The notes below the pieces were generated by a model. The model had not been told where the DNA came from, searched no databases, and saw only the letters and a program-made list of their open reading frames with translations. This document shows positions 53,077 through 61,021 of a stretch of DNA of 64,000 nucleotides, piece by piece. A program made the translations under genes and the position numbers. Every line of letters starts with the position of its first letter. Position 1 is the first letter of the stretch. The stretch comes from CALCZU01 sp964396165 (GTDB lineage Bacteria > Bdellovibrionota > FAC87 > UBA2466), in the NCBI GenBank assembly GCA_964396165.1, contig CAYNEF010000004.1:32947-96946 (forward strand). The letters run 5' to 3'.

Positions 53077-53099
53077 TTTTGAAACACTCTGTTTCAAAA
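53077..53099. promoter_or_regulatory. Palindromic operator candidate upstream of the second TIGR02147 gene
   Basis: Ttttgaaac (53077-53085) and gtttcaaaa (53091-53099) are perfect complements around a 5-nt centre, 39 nt before the gene start. A tataat (53053-53058) that could be a -10 box lies upstream, which would place the palindrome in the transcribed leader. Confidence 0.5.
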
Positions 53100-53137
53100 T
53101 CCTTGTCAGCGGTCAAATAGAGGCGCATATATGGCCC

Positions 53138-53914
53138 ATGGAATTGAAGGAAAACATTCCGAGCTACCGAGTGATGCTAGCCAATGAATATGCATCCCAC
53201 ACCCACCGAAACCCAAGCTTCAGTCTGCGTGCCTTTTCGAAAAAACTAGGGGTAAGCCCGGCAACACTTTCACAAATTCTCTCTGGCAAACGGCCCTTGT
53301 CTCGAAAGTCTGCTCAAAGAATAATTGATAGATGTGGAATGACTGAAGAAGCAGCAAAAGATTTTCTGGCATCCGCCAACGGCGTGCAAACCTCTGCAAC
53401 AACAGAAAACGACGAAGCATTTGATGCCATTCAACTGGAAGCCTTTAAAGTCATTTCGGAGTGGTATCACTATGCCATTTTAAGTCTGGGAGACATTACT
53501 CCCAACCGCCATTCTCCCCGTTGGCTTTCTAAGCGTCTGGGGATTTCAGAAAAGGAAGCAAGTCACGCATTTCACAGACTCGAAAAACTGGGACTGGTAG
53601 AACGAAAGGGTTTGCAATTTCGCCAAGTCGGAAAACCCTTAAGAGTTCCCTCCTTAAAAGAAAACCACGCTCTGAAAAAAGCACATCTACAAAATTTAAG
53701 ACGAGCAGAAGAACTTTTGCAAACGGAACAAGCGGCGATGGAGCTTTATAGCACTATCACCATGGCTGTAGACGAATCTAACTTGGAAAAAGCACGTACA
53801 ATGATTCGCGACTTTAGAAGACAAGTTTGCCGAGAATTGGAAAAAGGAAATCGTAAACGCGTTTATACACTGGCGGTGCAGTTATTCCCTGTCAGCCAAA
53901 AGGAGTCATTATGA
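53138..53914 (+). CDS. TIGR02147-family protein (likely regulator)
   Basis: A 258-residue protein. The N-terminal region fits the family (SLRAFSKKLGVSPATLSQILSGKRPLSRKSAQRI as HTH). The C-terminal half matches the TIGR02147 wHTH part (ISEWYHYAILSLGDI, SPRWLSKRLGISEKEASHAFHRLEKLGLV). It overlaps by 4 nt the next gene, a secreted GNEQGGG protein with a metzincin-like site, and likely controls it. Confidence 0.88.
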   Translation: MELKENIPSYRVMLANEYASHTHRNPSFSLRAFSKKLGVSPATLSQILSGKRPLSRKSAQRIIDRCGMTEEAAKDFLASANGVQTSATTENDEAFDAIQLEAFKVISEWYHYAILSLGDITPNRHSPRWLSKRLGISEKEASHAFHRLEKLGLVERKGLQFRQVGKPLRVPSLKENHALKKAHLQNLRRAEELLQTEQAAMELYSTITMAVDESNLEKARTMIRDFRRQVCRELEKGNRKRVYTLAVQLFPVSQKESL

Positions 53915-54831
53915 AAAAAATCTTATTGGGTATCTTACTCATGTTTCAAGTAGTCGCTACTGCCGGAAATGAGCAGGGGGGAGGGGGGATAGCTGAAAAC
54001 AATCTTCTCTACGCGTTTCATAATCTGGAATTCTTTATTGATGTTTGCTTAAATTCCCACCAAAGCTGCACGTTAAATGACAAAGAGTATGGATTGCTTT
54101 TGCAGATTCAAAATTCGTTAGCTGAGGAACGAAAAAATAAAAATCTGATTGTAATTGCCTCTGAAGAAAAAAATCCCGGATTTTTTATTATTGAAGGCCT
54201 GGTTCGCATAGCAAAAACAGAATACCGAGTGGGCGCACCTATCTACATCAATGCCGATCTTCTTTATCCCAAAGCAATGGTAGCTTCCCCCTCATCTACA
54301 CACTTGCTTCCTCATGATAGACCGCTCGATATCCCATTAGCTGCAGCACTGCTTGTGCATGAGTTAGGGCATCATCAGGGAGAACGAGACCACACAGTTC
54401 TCGATATTTTAGGTACGAAAGTACAAACGGTCTTAAGAACCTACACCCAAGAGTTGGATGGCGGGCCAGATAGACGGTACTTACTCGTCAATGCATATGA
54501 ATATCTCTCGATGCCCAAGAGTGATTTGATTGCACGCGATGAAGAAAAAATTGTGGTTCTTTCTCCTTGGGTTTCAAACCTTCTTGTATGTAAAGACGGT
54601 AAAGCGCCTACAAGTTATTCTTTTTGGAATTTACACTGGGAGAAAGAAACGGGAACTCCCACACGTGTTCGCATGCCACTTAAGTTCAGAGTGTCGTTAA
54701 AGTGTGCAACAAGTGAATGGACCGAAGTGCACCAACTGCGTGAAGCTTCGATGGATCTTTTTGTTCGAAAAGACAAATCAGAAAAATGGAAGTTTGAAGA
54801 TAAACCTTTAAACCCCAAAATTTTAAATTAA
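53911..54831 (+). CDS. Secreted protein with metzincin-like site and GNEQGGG start
   Basis: A 306-residue protein with signal peptide (MKKILLGILLMFQVVATA) and mature start GNEQGGGG. Residues 150-161 read HELGHHQGERDH, fitting HExxHxxGxxD, the metzincin zinc site with Asp as the third ligand as in snapalysin-type enzymes; a Met (YLSMP) downstream could be the Met-turn. It is therefore a candidate secreted metalloprotease. Coupled to its TIGR02147 gene by ATGA and 21 nt before the serpin gene. Confidence 0.75.
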   Translation: MKKILLGILLMFQVVATAGNEQGGGGIAENNLLYAFHNLEFFIDVCLNSHQSCTLNDKEYGLLLQIQNSLAEERKNKNLIVIASEEKNPGFFIIEGLVRIAKTEYRVGAPIYINADLLYPKAMVASPSSTHLLPHDRPLDIPLAAALLVHELGHHQGERDHTVLDILGTKVQTVLRTYTQELDGGPDRRYLLVNAYEYLSMPKSDLIARDEEKIVVLSPWVSNLLVCKDGKAPTSYSFWNLHWEKETGTPTRVRMPLKFRVSLKCATSEWTEVHQLREASMDLFVRKDKSEKWKFEDKPLNPKILN

Positions 54832-54852
54832 ACCAAAAATAAGGAGCATAAA

Positions 54853-56037
54853 ATGCGTAAAATCATGAGCCCCCTGCTAAGCGTGTGCCTAATGGCTGGC
54901 ACTGCAATGGCAGATGTACAAAAAGTAAGTGTAGCCAATAACCAATTCGGTTCTCACTTGTACCAAGCGGTACGAAAATCCGAAAACAACAAAAAGCAAA
55001 ACCGCTTTATCTCTCCGGTTTCTGCTTACCTCGCACTTTCGATGCTAGCAAGCGGAGCAAGAAACGAAACGGAACAAGCGGTACTTGCGACGATTCATTC
55101 CACTGGGATGAGTAAAGAGGAGCTGAACCAAAGTAATCGATCTCTTATCGATACGTTAACTCGGAAATCCGAAAACGAAAAGCAAACAGAAATTCGTTTT
55201 GCCAATTCCGTTTGGACCGATCAGAGCTTTCGGTTGAGAGATAGATATATTCAAACGTTAAAAGATTCTTATGATTCGGAAGCCCGCTCGCTTGATTTTT
55301 CAGATGAAAAATCGGCCGATGTAATTAATGGCTGGGTGGAAGAAAAAACAAACGGAAAGATTAAAAAACTCCTACAGACAACAAAGGGTGAAGCTTTCTA
55401 TTTGATTAACACAACCTATTTCAAAGGCCCTTGGACGCATCCTTTTGATAAATCGTGGACAAAAGAGGACAAGTTTTATGTGTCGGCAAATGAAATCAAA
55501 CAAGTTCCGATGATGCAGAACCGCCACTTTGGTTACTACACCGAAGGACAGGGTTATCAAGCTGCAAGTCTTGAGTACGGCTATGGGGATTCTCGTATGA
55601 TCGTCATTTTGCCAAAAGACATTGTGGACTTTGAAAGCAAAGTGTCGTCAGAACTTCTCTCACAAATCAGTCAAACGCTCGACAGCCACGAATCTTTCAG
55701 AGATCTGACGGTAAAAATGCCGCGTTTTAAATTTGACTACAAAGCGGATCTGGAAGCGCCATTGCAGGATATGGGAATGGGAATCGCCTTTGGTCCTACC
55801 GCCGATTTCTTTGACCTCGCAAGTGGGGGAGTGCGTATTACCAAAGCACTTCAGAAAACATTCCTAGCAGTGGATGAGATTGGAACAGAAGCAGCTGCTG
55901 CGACCGTTATTGGTGGAGTCACAAGCGTGCCTTCAGCACCCAAAGCTTCTCTCACATTGAACCGTCCGTTCTTTGTTGCGATTGAAGATCGGGAAACAAA
56001 AGCAATCCTCTTTATGGGAAGTATTGTAAATCCATAA
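54853..56037 (+). CDS. Serpin (serine protease inhibitor), inhibitory type
   Basis: A 394-residue serpin with a signal peptide and SD (aaggag). Signatures include NRFISPVSAYLALSMLASGA, NSVWTDQSF, a NVINGWVEEKTNGKIKKLL-like segment and the C-terminal LNRPFFVAIEDRETKAILFMG. The reactive-loop hinge reads EIGTEAAAAT (342-351), the small-residue pattern of inhibitory serpins. Counting P17 at Glu342, P1-P1' is Ser358-Val359. It follows the secreted metzincin-like protein by 21 nt and may be cotranscribed. In a secreting predator it may protect against proteases. Confidence 0.92.
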   Translation: MRKIMSPLLSVCLMAGTAMADVQKVSVANNQFGSHLYQAVRKSENNKKQNRFISPVSAYLALSMLASGARNETEQAVLATIHSTGMSKEELNQSNRSLIDTLTRKSENEKQTEIRFANSVWTDQSFRLRDRYIQTLKDSYDSEARSLDFSDEKSADVINGWVEEKTNGKIKKLLQTTKGEAFYLINTTYFKGPWTHPFDKSWTKEDKFYVSANEIKQVPMMQNRHFGYYTEGQGYQAASLEYGYGDSRMIVILPKDIVDFESKVSSELLSQISQTLDSHESFRDLTVKMPRFKFDYKADLEAPLQDMGMGIAFGPTADFFDLASGGVRITKALQKTFLAVDEIGTEAAAATVIGGVTSVPSAPKASLTLNRPFFVAIEDRETKAILFMGSIVNP

Positions 56038-56049
56038 GTACTACTTCGT

Positions 56050-56086
56050 GTCGGTCTCTCACCTTTTTGGTGGGAGGCCGACTTTC
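56050..56086. terminator. Terminator between convergent serpin and lipoprotein genes
   Basis: Gtcgg and ctctcacc (56050-56063) pair with ggtgggag and ccgac (56068-56082) around a T5 loop, with one G-T pair and one mismatch; tttctt follows. Bidirectional function is possible because the next gene on the minus strand ends at once beside it. Confidence 0.7.
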
Positions 56087-56962
56087 TTATTCCAACACGT
56101 CTTGCTGTTCATCTACCACCATCGACTCTGGTGGATTTGTTCTTACGGGAATGCTTCTGTCGGTAGACTTACGCTTGTCTGGTAAGTCCAACTGGATCTT
56201 TTTATAGTAATAACAATAAGCGTAGGGTTCCAGATGATTGTAATGTCTTTCCGTCGTCTTGAACTGACAGCCTTCCAGGTAATGGCAGTAATGTTCGACG
56301 ACAACAATTTCTGTTTTCCCCTGCGGTTGTTTACTCAAGCGTAAGCGAAAGGAGACATGCGTAGAGTTTGGCCCTCGATCTTGTTTTGGGTCTTCCTTCT
56401 TATAAAAAATATACGCAGCATTCCCCATGATTTCTTTACTCATCGCATAGAATGGAGAATCGGTCGGATATTGAAACTGCAGAGAGGAAAAAGATTTTAA
56501 ATTGTGGCGAGTTTTTTCGTGCAGTTGAACGGCATCGTAGTTTTTTGGTACCCACTGCTCGCTTTGGTCAGTTTGAGCAGCTGGAACTCCTATCACGGTA
56601 GGTATAACGTAAATAAAAGTTCCAACAACAGGATCACTTTCTATATAAGTATTTAGTGCATCTCCGTAAAAAACTTGAGGATCAAATTCAAAGGCGCATT
56701 TACCTGGCATCACCTCTTCTTTTTGAAAATGCTCGGGAGGAGGAGCTGTTCCTAATCGAAAGAGTTGTTTTAAAGCTTCATATTTGCTTTTTGAAGTCAT
56801 CCCCGAAACATTCCGGTCTATATCAGTGGCTTGAGTTGCGACTCGTGTGTTTTGCTCGGAGATACGATCTAGCACGTTATTCAATGAAATATTTTTTGAG
56901 CAATAGGATAGTGCGAAGACACTTACAGCTAGCAGGATAAGACGTGTTACAAACTTCCTCAT
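56087..56962 (-). CDS. Probable lipoprotein or secreted protein, unknown
   Basis: A 291-residue protein with signal peptide (MRKFVTRLILLAVSVFALSY) and a Cys at position 21 (LSYC) that is a poor lipobox because of Tyr at -1. The centre is mixed alpha/beta with a Cys-Cys region (EHYCHYLEGCQF). No family recognised. It ends beside the serpin terminator. Confidence 0.65.
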   Translation of the reverse strand: MRKFVTRLILLAVSVFALSYCSKNISLNNVLDRISEQNTRVATQATDIDRNVSGMTSKSKYEALKQLFRLGTAPPPEHFQKEEVMPGKCAFEFDPQVFYGDALNTYIESDPVVGTFIYVIPTVIGVPAAQTDQSEQWVPKNYDAVQLHEKTRHNLKSFSSLQFQYPTDSPFYAMSKEIMGNAAYIFYKKEDPKQDRGPNSTHVSFRLRLSKQPQGKTEIVVVEHYCHYLEGCQFKTTERHYNHLEPYAYCYYYKKIQLDLPDKRKSTDRSIPVRTNPPESMVVDEQQDVLE

Positions 56963-57345
56963 AAACGTTCTGCGTGTGCAATTCTGTCAAATCTTGCTGA
57001 TCCATATTTTTTGCTATCGACCTCTTCTTGGTGGTGTATTGCTCCACAATTATCATTTTAACAGTTATTGCAATTCCCCTGCTTAGAATTTCGTGTGTAC
57101 AATTATGAAGATTTTCCTCTAACCCATCCAAACAATTGGGTTTTGCAAAGTTTTAAGTCAAGCAAACGAAGTCTCCACTTTCATCACAATTCAGGCACGA
57201 ATGATTGGCGGGGGCATTCACATTAGTCAATTTATACTCCCATTCTAGAAGATTAGAGCTTGTTTCAGATTTGTATACAGTTTTTTAGTCGTTTGAAGTC
57301 TTCTCACACTTAGTTCGATATACTTTACGCAGAAAGGTAAGTCTT
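56963..57345. other. Intergenic region, 383 bp, no feature seen
   Basis: The region separates two divergent genes. It is AT-rich and must hold promoters for both, but no clear -35/-10 pair, palindrome or RNA fold stands out. Confidence 0.5.
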
Positions 57346-57972
57346 ATGAAAATAAAACAATCTCATTTTTGTCTGCTTATGTTGAGTGTTGTACTGAACG
57401 TCCAAGTTCTCACTGCTCAGGGACAATCGCAGGACGACTGCAATCGGGTTAAAGGATTATTTCCTGATGCAGCTTCTAATCCAAGTTCTTCTATTTATAC
57501 AACCAGAGTCGTGAGTGACAATGTAACGGGTTGCCATGTTGAACTCTGTTTTTTTGATGGACAAGATGTAAAGAAGTTTTCAGAGGAGCGTATACAAGGA
57601 GGCAGTTCTCCCTTTATGGAAAAACAAGTTGTATTACGGCTCCGTACTCCATTCGTAATGTACCCAAAAGTAATAGGGCCAAACGGAAAAACTTTACCGA
57701 TAGAGCCTACTGTCGATGAATGTGTTCAGGTTAGAAATAAATTCTCTGCAGAGTCGGGTGTTTTACATGCATGGTTACACTTAACACCAACAAATCCAAA
57801 TGAGATTTGCTCTGTAAAGCTGATGTTTTCCAACGACAGGAACCTTCTCGATTTTATGGACAGGCGGATCCAACTCAATACAGGATTTGGCCACTTGATT
57901 GATAAAGAGGAAGTTACCCGGCCTAATACGGTAATTGTACAAGTTCCCATGTGGTTAAATATCGTTCATTGA
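57346..57972 (+). CDS. Secreted protein made of two repeats of one domain, unknown family
   Basis: A 208-residue protein with SD (aaggt) and signal peptide (MKIKQSHFCLLMLSVVLNVQVLTA, with cleavage at about 24). The first half (DDCNRVKGLFPDA ... CHVELCFFDGQ ... FSEERIQ) and second half (DECVQVRNKFSAE ... CSVKLMFSNDR ... FMDRRIQ) align, showing an internal duplication of a ~90-residue two-cysteine domain. The spacing of Cys, Phe and the D/E-RIQ motif is kept. No known domain is recognised. Confidence 0.7.
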   Translation: MKIKQSHFCLLMLSVVLNVQVLTAQGQSQDDCNRVKGLFPDAASNPSSSIYTTRVVSDNVTGCHVELCFFDGQDVKKFSEERIQGGSSPFMEKQVVLRLRTPFVMYPKVIGPNGKTLPIEPTVDECVQVRNKFSAESGVLHAWLHLTPTNPNEICSVKLMFSNDRNLLDFMDRRIQLNTGFGHLIDKEEVTRPNTVIVQVPMWLNIVH

Positions 57973-57986
57973 GTTCAAAAAGGAAG

Positions 57987-59207
57987 TCAGCTCGAAAGAC
58001 AGGTTGATACTTTCAGCGACTCAAAGCCAGAAAAGGCCAGACTGTAATGTCTTCTGATTGCGGGCTCTGCGAATTTCAAAGTCGGTAGACGTTTTATTAT
58101 TTCTGTAAATAACGTCTGCATTTCGATTCTCGCAAGCTTTGCTCCCAGACAAAAATGGGTGCCATGCCCAAAGGCAAAATGGGGGTTGTATTTTCTGTCG
58201 ATTTGGCAGTCGTCTGCATTTGAAAAGACTTTTTCATCTCTGTTTACCGCATGGGTGGAAATAAAAATTACTGCACCAAGCGGCAAAGTATTTCCTCCCA
58301 ACGTTGTCTCTTCTTTAACTACTCTAAAAATATATGTTACCGCTGGATCCAGGCGGTTAAACTCTTCCAGCGCAAGTGGAATCAGGTGAGGGGAGACTAG
58401 TAGTTGTTCTTGTACCTCTGGCAGACTTAAATACGTATAAAAATTGCTGCAAAGCTGATCCGTTGTTGTCACTTGTCCTGCAACAAGAAGCATGATGGCT
58501 TGGGAAATAAGTTCATCATCAGTCAATCCAAATTGGCTTTGTTCTTTTACCATGTGGCTAAAAAAGTCGGTGCTCGGCTCCAATCTTCTTTTTGCAAGTA
58601 ACGCTGTAAAATAATTTTTTAAATTCTTGGCACTAGAGTTTACTTCAATCCCGTCCGCGTTCTGGTAAGACGAAGCACCACCAAAAAATTGGGTCATATT
58701 GATTGACCATTTGAAGAAGTTGGGGCGATCTGCGTCTGGAATTTCAAAAAGATCGGCAAGGATTACGGAAGGGAGTTTTTCAGAGATATCAGTCGCGAAA
58801 TCAAAAACATCTTTCTTTAAACAATCATCCACTAATTTTGCGACTGTTCTTTGGATTTTGGGTTTGTAAATCTCTAGGAGTTCATCTGTCAGGCCCATAG
58901 CTGTAATTTTTCGTCGCACCAAGTGATCTTTCCCATCACTCATCACCATCATTTTTGCGACTACGCCAAAAAAATCCTGGATAAGGCTTAAGTCCATGTC
59001 TGGCATGCGAGTGACAAAAAACGAACGTCGGTCTGCTGTGTATTTTGGCGAACGTAAAACTTCCTCTGCCAGTTTAAAATCCGTTACTACCCAGAATCCC
59101 CCTTTTTCCCAGAAGTAGACTGGGCCACCTTGCTTTAAAAGTGCTGCGTACTGTTCTGGAGTGCATTCTTTTTTAGCCTGCAAGAGAGATTTTTCTCCTA
59201 GCTTCAT
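57987..59207 (-). CDS. Cytochrome P450 of the isonitrile cluster
   Basis: The start is set at 59207, where ATG overlaps the dioxygenase stop (ATGA). The 406-residue protein has the heme loop FGHGTHFCLG (Cys353), an ExxR in EEFNRLD and the I-helix LLVAGQVTTTD. The usual acidic residue before the conserved Thr is Val. It is a soluble bacterial class-I type P450 that would need a ferredoxin partner; none is nearby. As the third gene after an isocyanide synthase and a dioxygenase, it probably tailors the product (hydroxylation or phenol coupling). Confidence 0.92.
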   Translation of the reverse strand: MKLGEKSLLQAKKECTPEQYAALLKQGGPVYFWEKGGFWVVTDFKLAEEVLRSPKYTADRRSFFVTRMPDMDLSLIQDFFGVVAKMMVMSDGKDHLVRRKITAMGLTDELLEIYKPKIQRTVAKLVDDCLKKDVFDFATDISEKLPSVILADLFEIPDADRPNFFKWSINMTQFFGGASSYQNADGIEVNSSAKNLKNYFTALLAKRRLEPSTDFFSHMVKEQSQFGLTDDELISQAIMLLVAGQVTTTDQLCSNFYTYLSLPEVQEQLLVSPHLIPLALEEFNRLDPAVTYIFRVVKEETTLGGNTLPLGAVIFISTHAVNRDEKVFSNADDCQIDRKYNPHFAFGHGTHFCLGAKLARIEMQTLFTEIIKRLPTLKFAEPAIRRHYSLAFSGFESLKVSTCLSS

Positions 59208-60010
59208 AATAATTGTATCCTTCGTAAGTGTCTGGGCGAATCGCTGTGAAAGGCTCTTCTTCCGTGAATGAGGGCGTGGTTGTCTGCGATGAGCAGATCC
59301 CCTTTTTGCCACGTATGCGTATAGCAGAATTTAGGCGAATAAATTTTTCGAACTAAATCCCGTAAGAAAAGCTCTGACAAAGTTTTATTTAAACCACTTA
59401 CTCGCAAACTGACTGGATTAAACTTCGTATTCACCGCTTCTGCGAAACGTAGAGTTACTTCTCCTCTACGCGGGTGTGTGCTTAAAAGTGGATTGGTAAT
59501 GCTTCCGCCGTAGTGGGCTAGTTTTTCTGTGCTGTAGGTGAGACTAACTTGTTTCCAAATTTCTTTTACTTCGTCTCGAGATTCCTTCCAGATTTTTGTT
59601 GTATCTGTAAAAAGAGTTTCGCCCCCAGTACCAGGCGTCGGTGCTTGGATACAGTGAAAGATAAGGTACGCAGGAACCTTGTGAAAAGCTCCATCCCAGT
59701 GAAAGGGAACGGCTTCGTTTGAAAAAAGATAGTTTTTTGCGTCTTCTTTCGGGGTCATTTCCATCACGCTACCAAAATCCCAATTGAGGAAATTTTTTCC
59801 ACTGGATGCAGCAAACTGTACGAAGTCTTCTTTGCTTAAGTTCTCAAAACCTCTAAAGAGAACAAGTTTTTCCTGATTTAAAAGCCGTTGCAAAGGAACG
59901 CCAGTAAATTGCATCAGAGCAGCGTTACTTCCAGCCAGGATAATTTTTCCAAATGGCTTGATAGCGTCTTCAGTATAAGCCTGTTCGAAATAATCAATCG
60001 CGTTACCCAT
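59204..60010 (-). CDS. Fe(II)/2-oxoglutarate dioxygenase (TauD/PvcB type)
   Basis: The start is set at 60010 (MGNAIDYF), overlapping the isocyanide synthase end by 8 nt. The 268-residue protein has the facial triad: His104 and Asp106 in PFHWDGAF, and His249 in DNHALIHGRRAF, with Arg263/264 (HLRRIQL) to bind 2-oxoglutarate. It is a TauD/TfdA-fold enzyme. In known isonitrile pathways the PvcB/IsnB homologue oxidatively decarboxylates or desaturates the amino-acid isonitrile, which is the inferred role. It overlaps the P450 gene by 4 nt. Confidence 0.9.
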   Translation of the reverse strand: MGNAIDYFEQAYTEDAIKPFGKIILAGSNAALMQFTGVPLQRLLNQEKLVLFRGFENLSKEDFVQFAASSGKNFLNWDFGSVMEMTPKEDAKNYLFSNEAVPFHWDGAFHKVPAYLIFHCIQAPTPGTGGETLFTDTTKIWKESRDEVKEIWKQVSLTYSTEKLAHYGGSITNPLLSTHPRRGEVTLRFAEAVNTKFNPVSLRVSGLNKTLSELFLRDLVRKIYSPKFCYTHTWQKGDLLIADNHALIHGRRAFHSDSPRHLRRIQLL

Positions 60011-60884
60011 TGAAATATCCATATTCATCATTAAAAAAATTGAGTTGTGCGTTTTTCTCAATCGCTTCTTTTCTGGGAATTAAAACGGCATTTCCATTTT
60101 GGATAAACACAACCGAGTGCCATGGCGTTCTCCAGATATTGTCGGAAGGGAGGAGGCGGATTCCGATTTTCTCGGAATCCGCATTCTGGGGGTGGATCGA
60201 AAGTCTGACAGCATCAGGAAAATGCGTTTCCACAAGCCGGCTCCACGCCTGGCTTCTTTCAACGACTTTATAAGCAATCAGTTTTGCCTCTTGTCTAGTC
60301 TTCTCGCGGCTTTCGCGGGGAGCAAGCACCAGTCTATCCTCGAAAATAAATCTATGTATGCCGTTAAAAAGACTGCTGTGCGTTTTTACTTCAGGAGCAT
60401 ACTTTTGCATGAGCTCTTCACGCATCTGGCTGTAGGTATGATCTTTAAACACATCATCGAGATTGTAGGTCTTTAATCGAGTAAGCGAAAAATCGGACAG
60501 GATTTTACCGATTCCCTTTTGGTATGCATTGACTGCGGTATCGGATACCAATACGAGATCGTTAAATACGCGACCATCCGAGCAAATCAGTAACTCAGCT
60601 CCTGCCGGATACAGTGCTTCAATCTGAAAACACATTTTATTTAAGTTTTGTAGAGCCAATACTTCGCCTAAATCTGGCAATACACCCATTGTCTTTTCCC
60701 GGTTGGAAGACTTGGCCGGGAAGGCGGGTAGAACAATCTGGATAGGCTTGCCCGATTGCATTTGCCTTTTGATTTTACTTAAAATCGCTTTCTTTACCTC
60801 TTCAGATTTGTATTCGGGACAAAGAATGTCGAGAACGGATTCTGCAGAGTCTTCTTTCAAATGATTTTTTTGCAACGCTAACAT
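60003..60884 (-). CDS. Isocyanide (isonitrile) synthase, DIT1/PvcA family
   Basis: A 293-residue protein with SD ggagg 4 nt before its ATG. Family motifs are FPAKSSNREKTMGVLPDL (55-72), ICSDGRVFNDLV (100-111), RLSIHPQ (227-233) and WRTPWHSVVF (251-260), in the order of PvcA/IsnA/Dit1. PvcA enzymes convert the amine of tyrosine or tryptophan to an isonitrile with ribulose-5-phosphate as the carbon donor. The substrate cannot be fixed here. It is the first gene of the operon with the dioxygenase and P450. Confidence 0.92.
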   Translation of the reverse strand: MLALQKNHLKEDSAESVLDILCPEYKSEEVKKAILSKIKRQMQSGKPIQIVLPAFPAKSSNREKTMGVLPDLGEVLALQNLNKMCFQIEALYPAGAELLICSDGRVFNDLVLVSDTAVNAYQKGIGKILSDFSLTRLKTYNLDDVFKDHTYSQMREELMQKYAPEVKTHSSLFNGIHRFIFEDRLVLAPRESREKTRQEAKLIAYKVVERSQAWSRLVETHFPDAVRLSIHPQNADSEKIGIRLLPSDNIWRTPWHSVVFIQNGNAVLIPRKEAIEKNAQLNFFNDEYGYFNG

Positions 60885-60945
60885 CGAACCTCCGAAACAC
60901 TTCGCTGTCTCTAAGATCCAAATTACGGGAAACTGGTATATAAAT

Positions 60946-60964
60946 AAAATTGATTATCAGAATA
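60946..60964 (-). promoter_or_regulatory. Weak Fur-box-like site upstream of the isonitrile operon
   Basis: The sequence 60946-60964 contains the palindrome tgattatca (60951-60959) and agrees with 12 of 19 positions of the Fur consensus. It lies ~60 nt upstream of the isocyanide synthase start, next to a tatata that could be a -10 box. The AT-rich context makes a chance match possible. Confidence 0.28.
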
Positions 60965-61021
60965 GGTGTAATAGGGTTTGGCTATAATTAACAAAATGTT
61001 AAGACGAGAAAATAGCCTGAA

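Noticed and set aside
57180..57345. Promoter pair for the duplicated-domain protein
   Set aside because: No -35/-10 combination with proper spacing could be picked with confidence.
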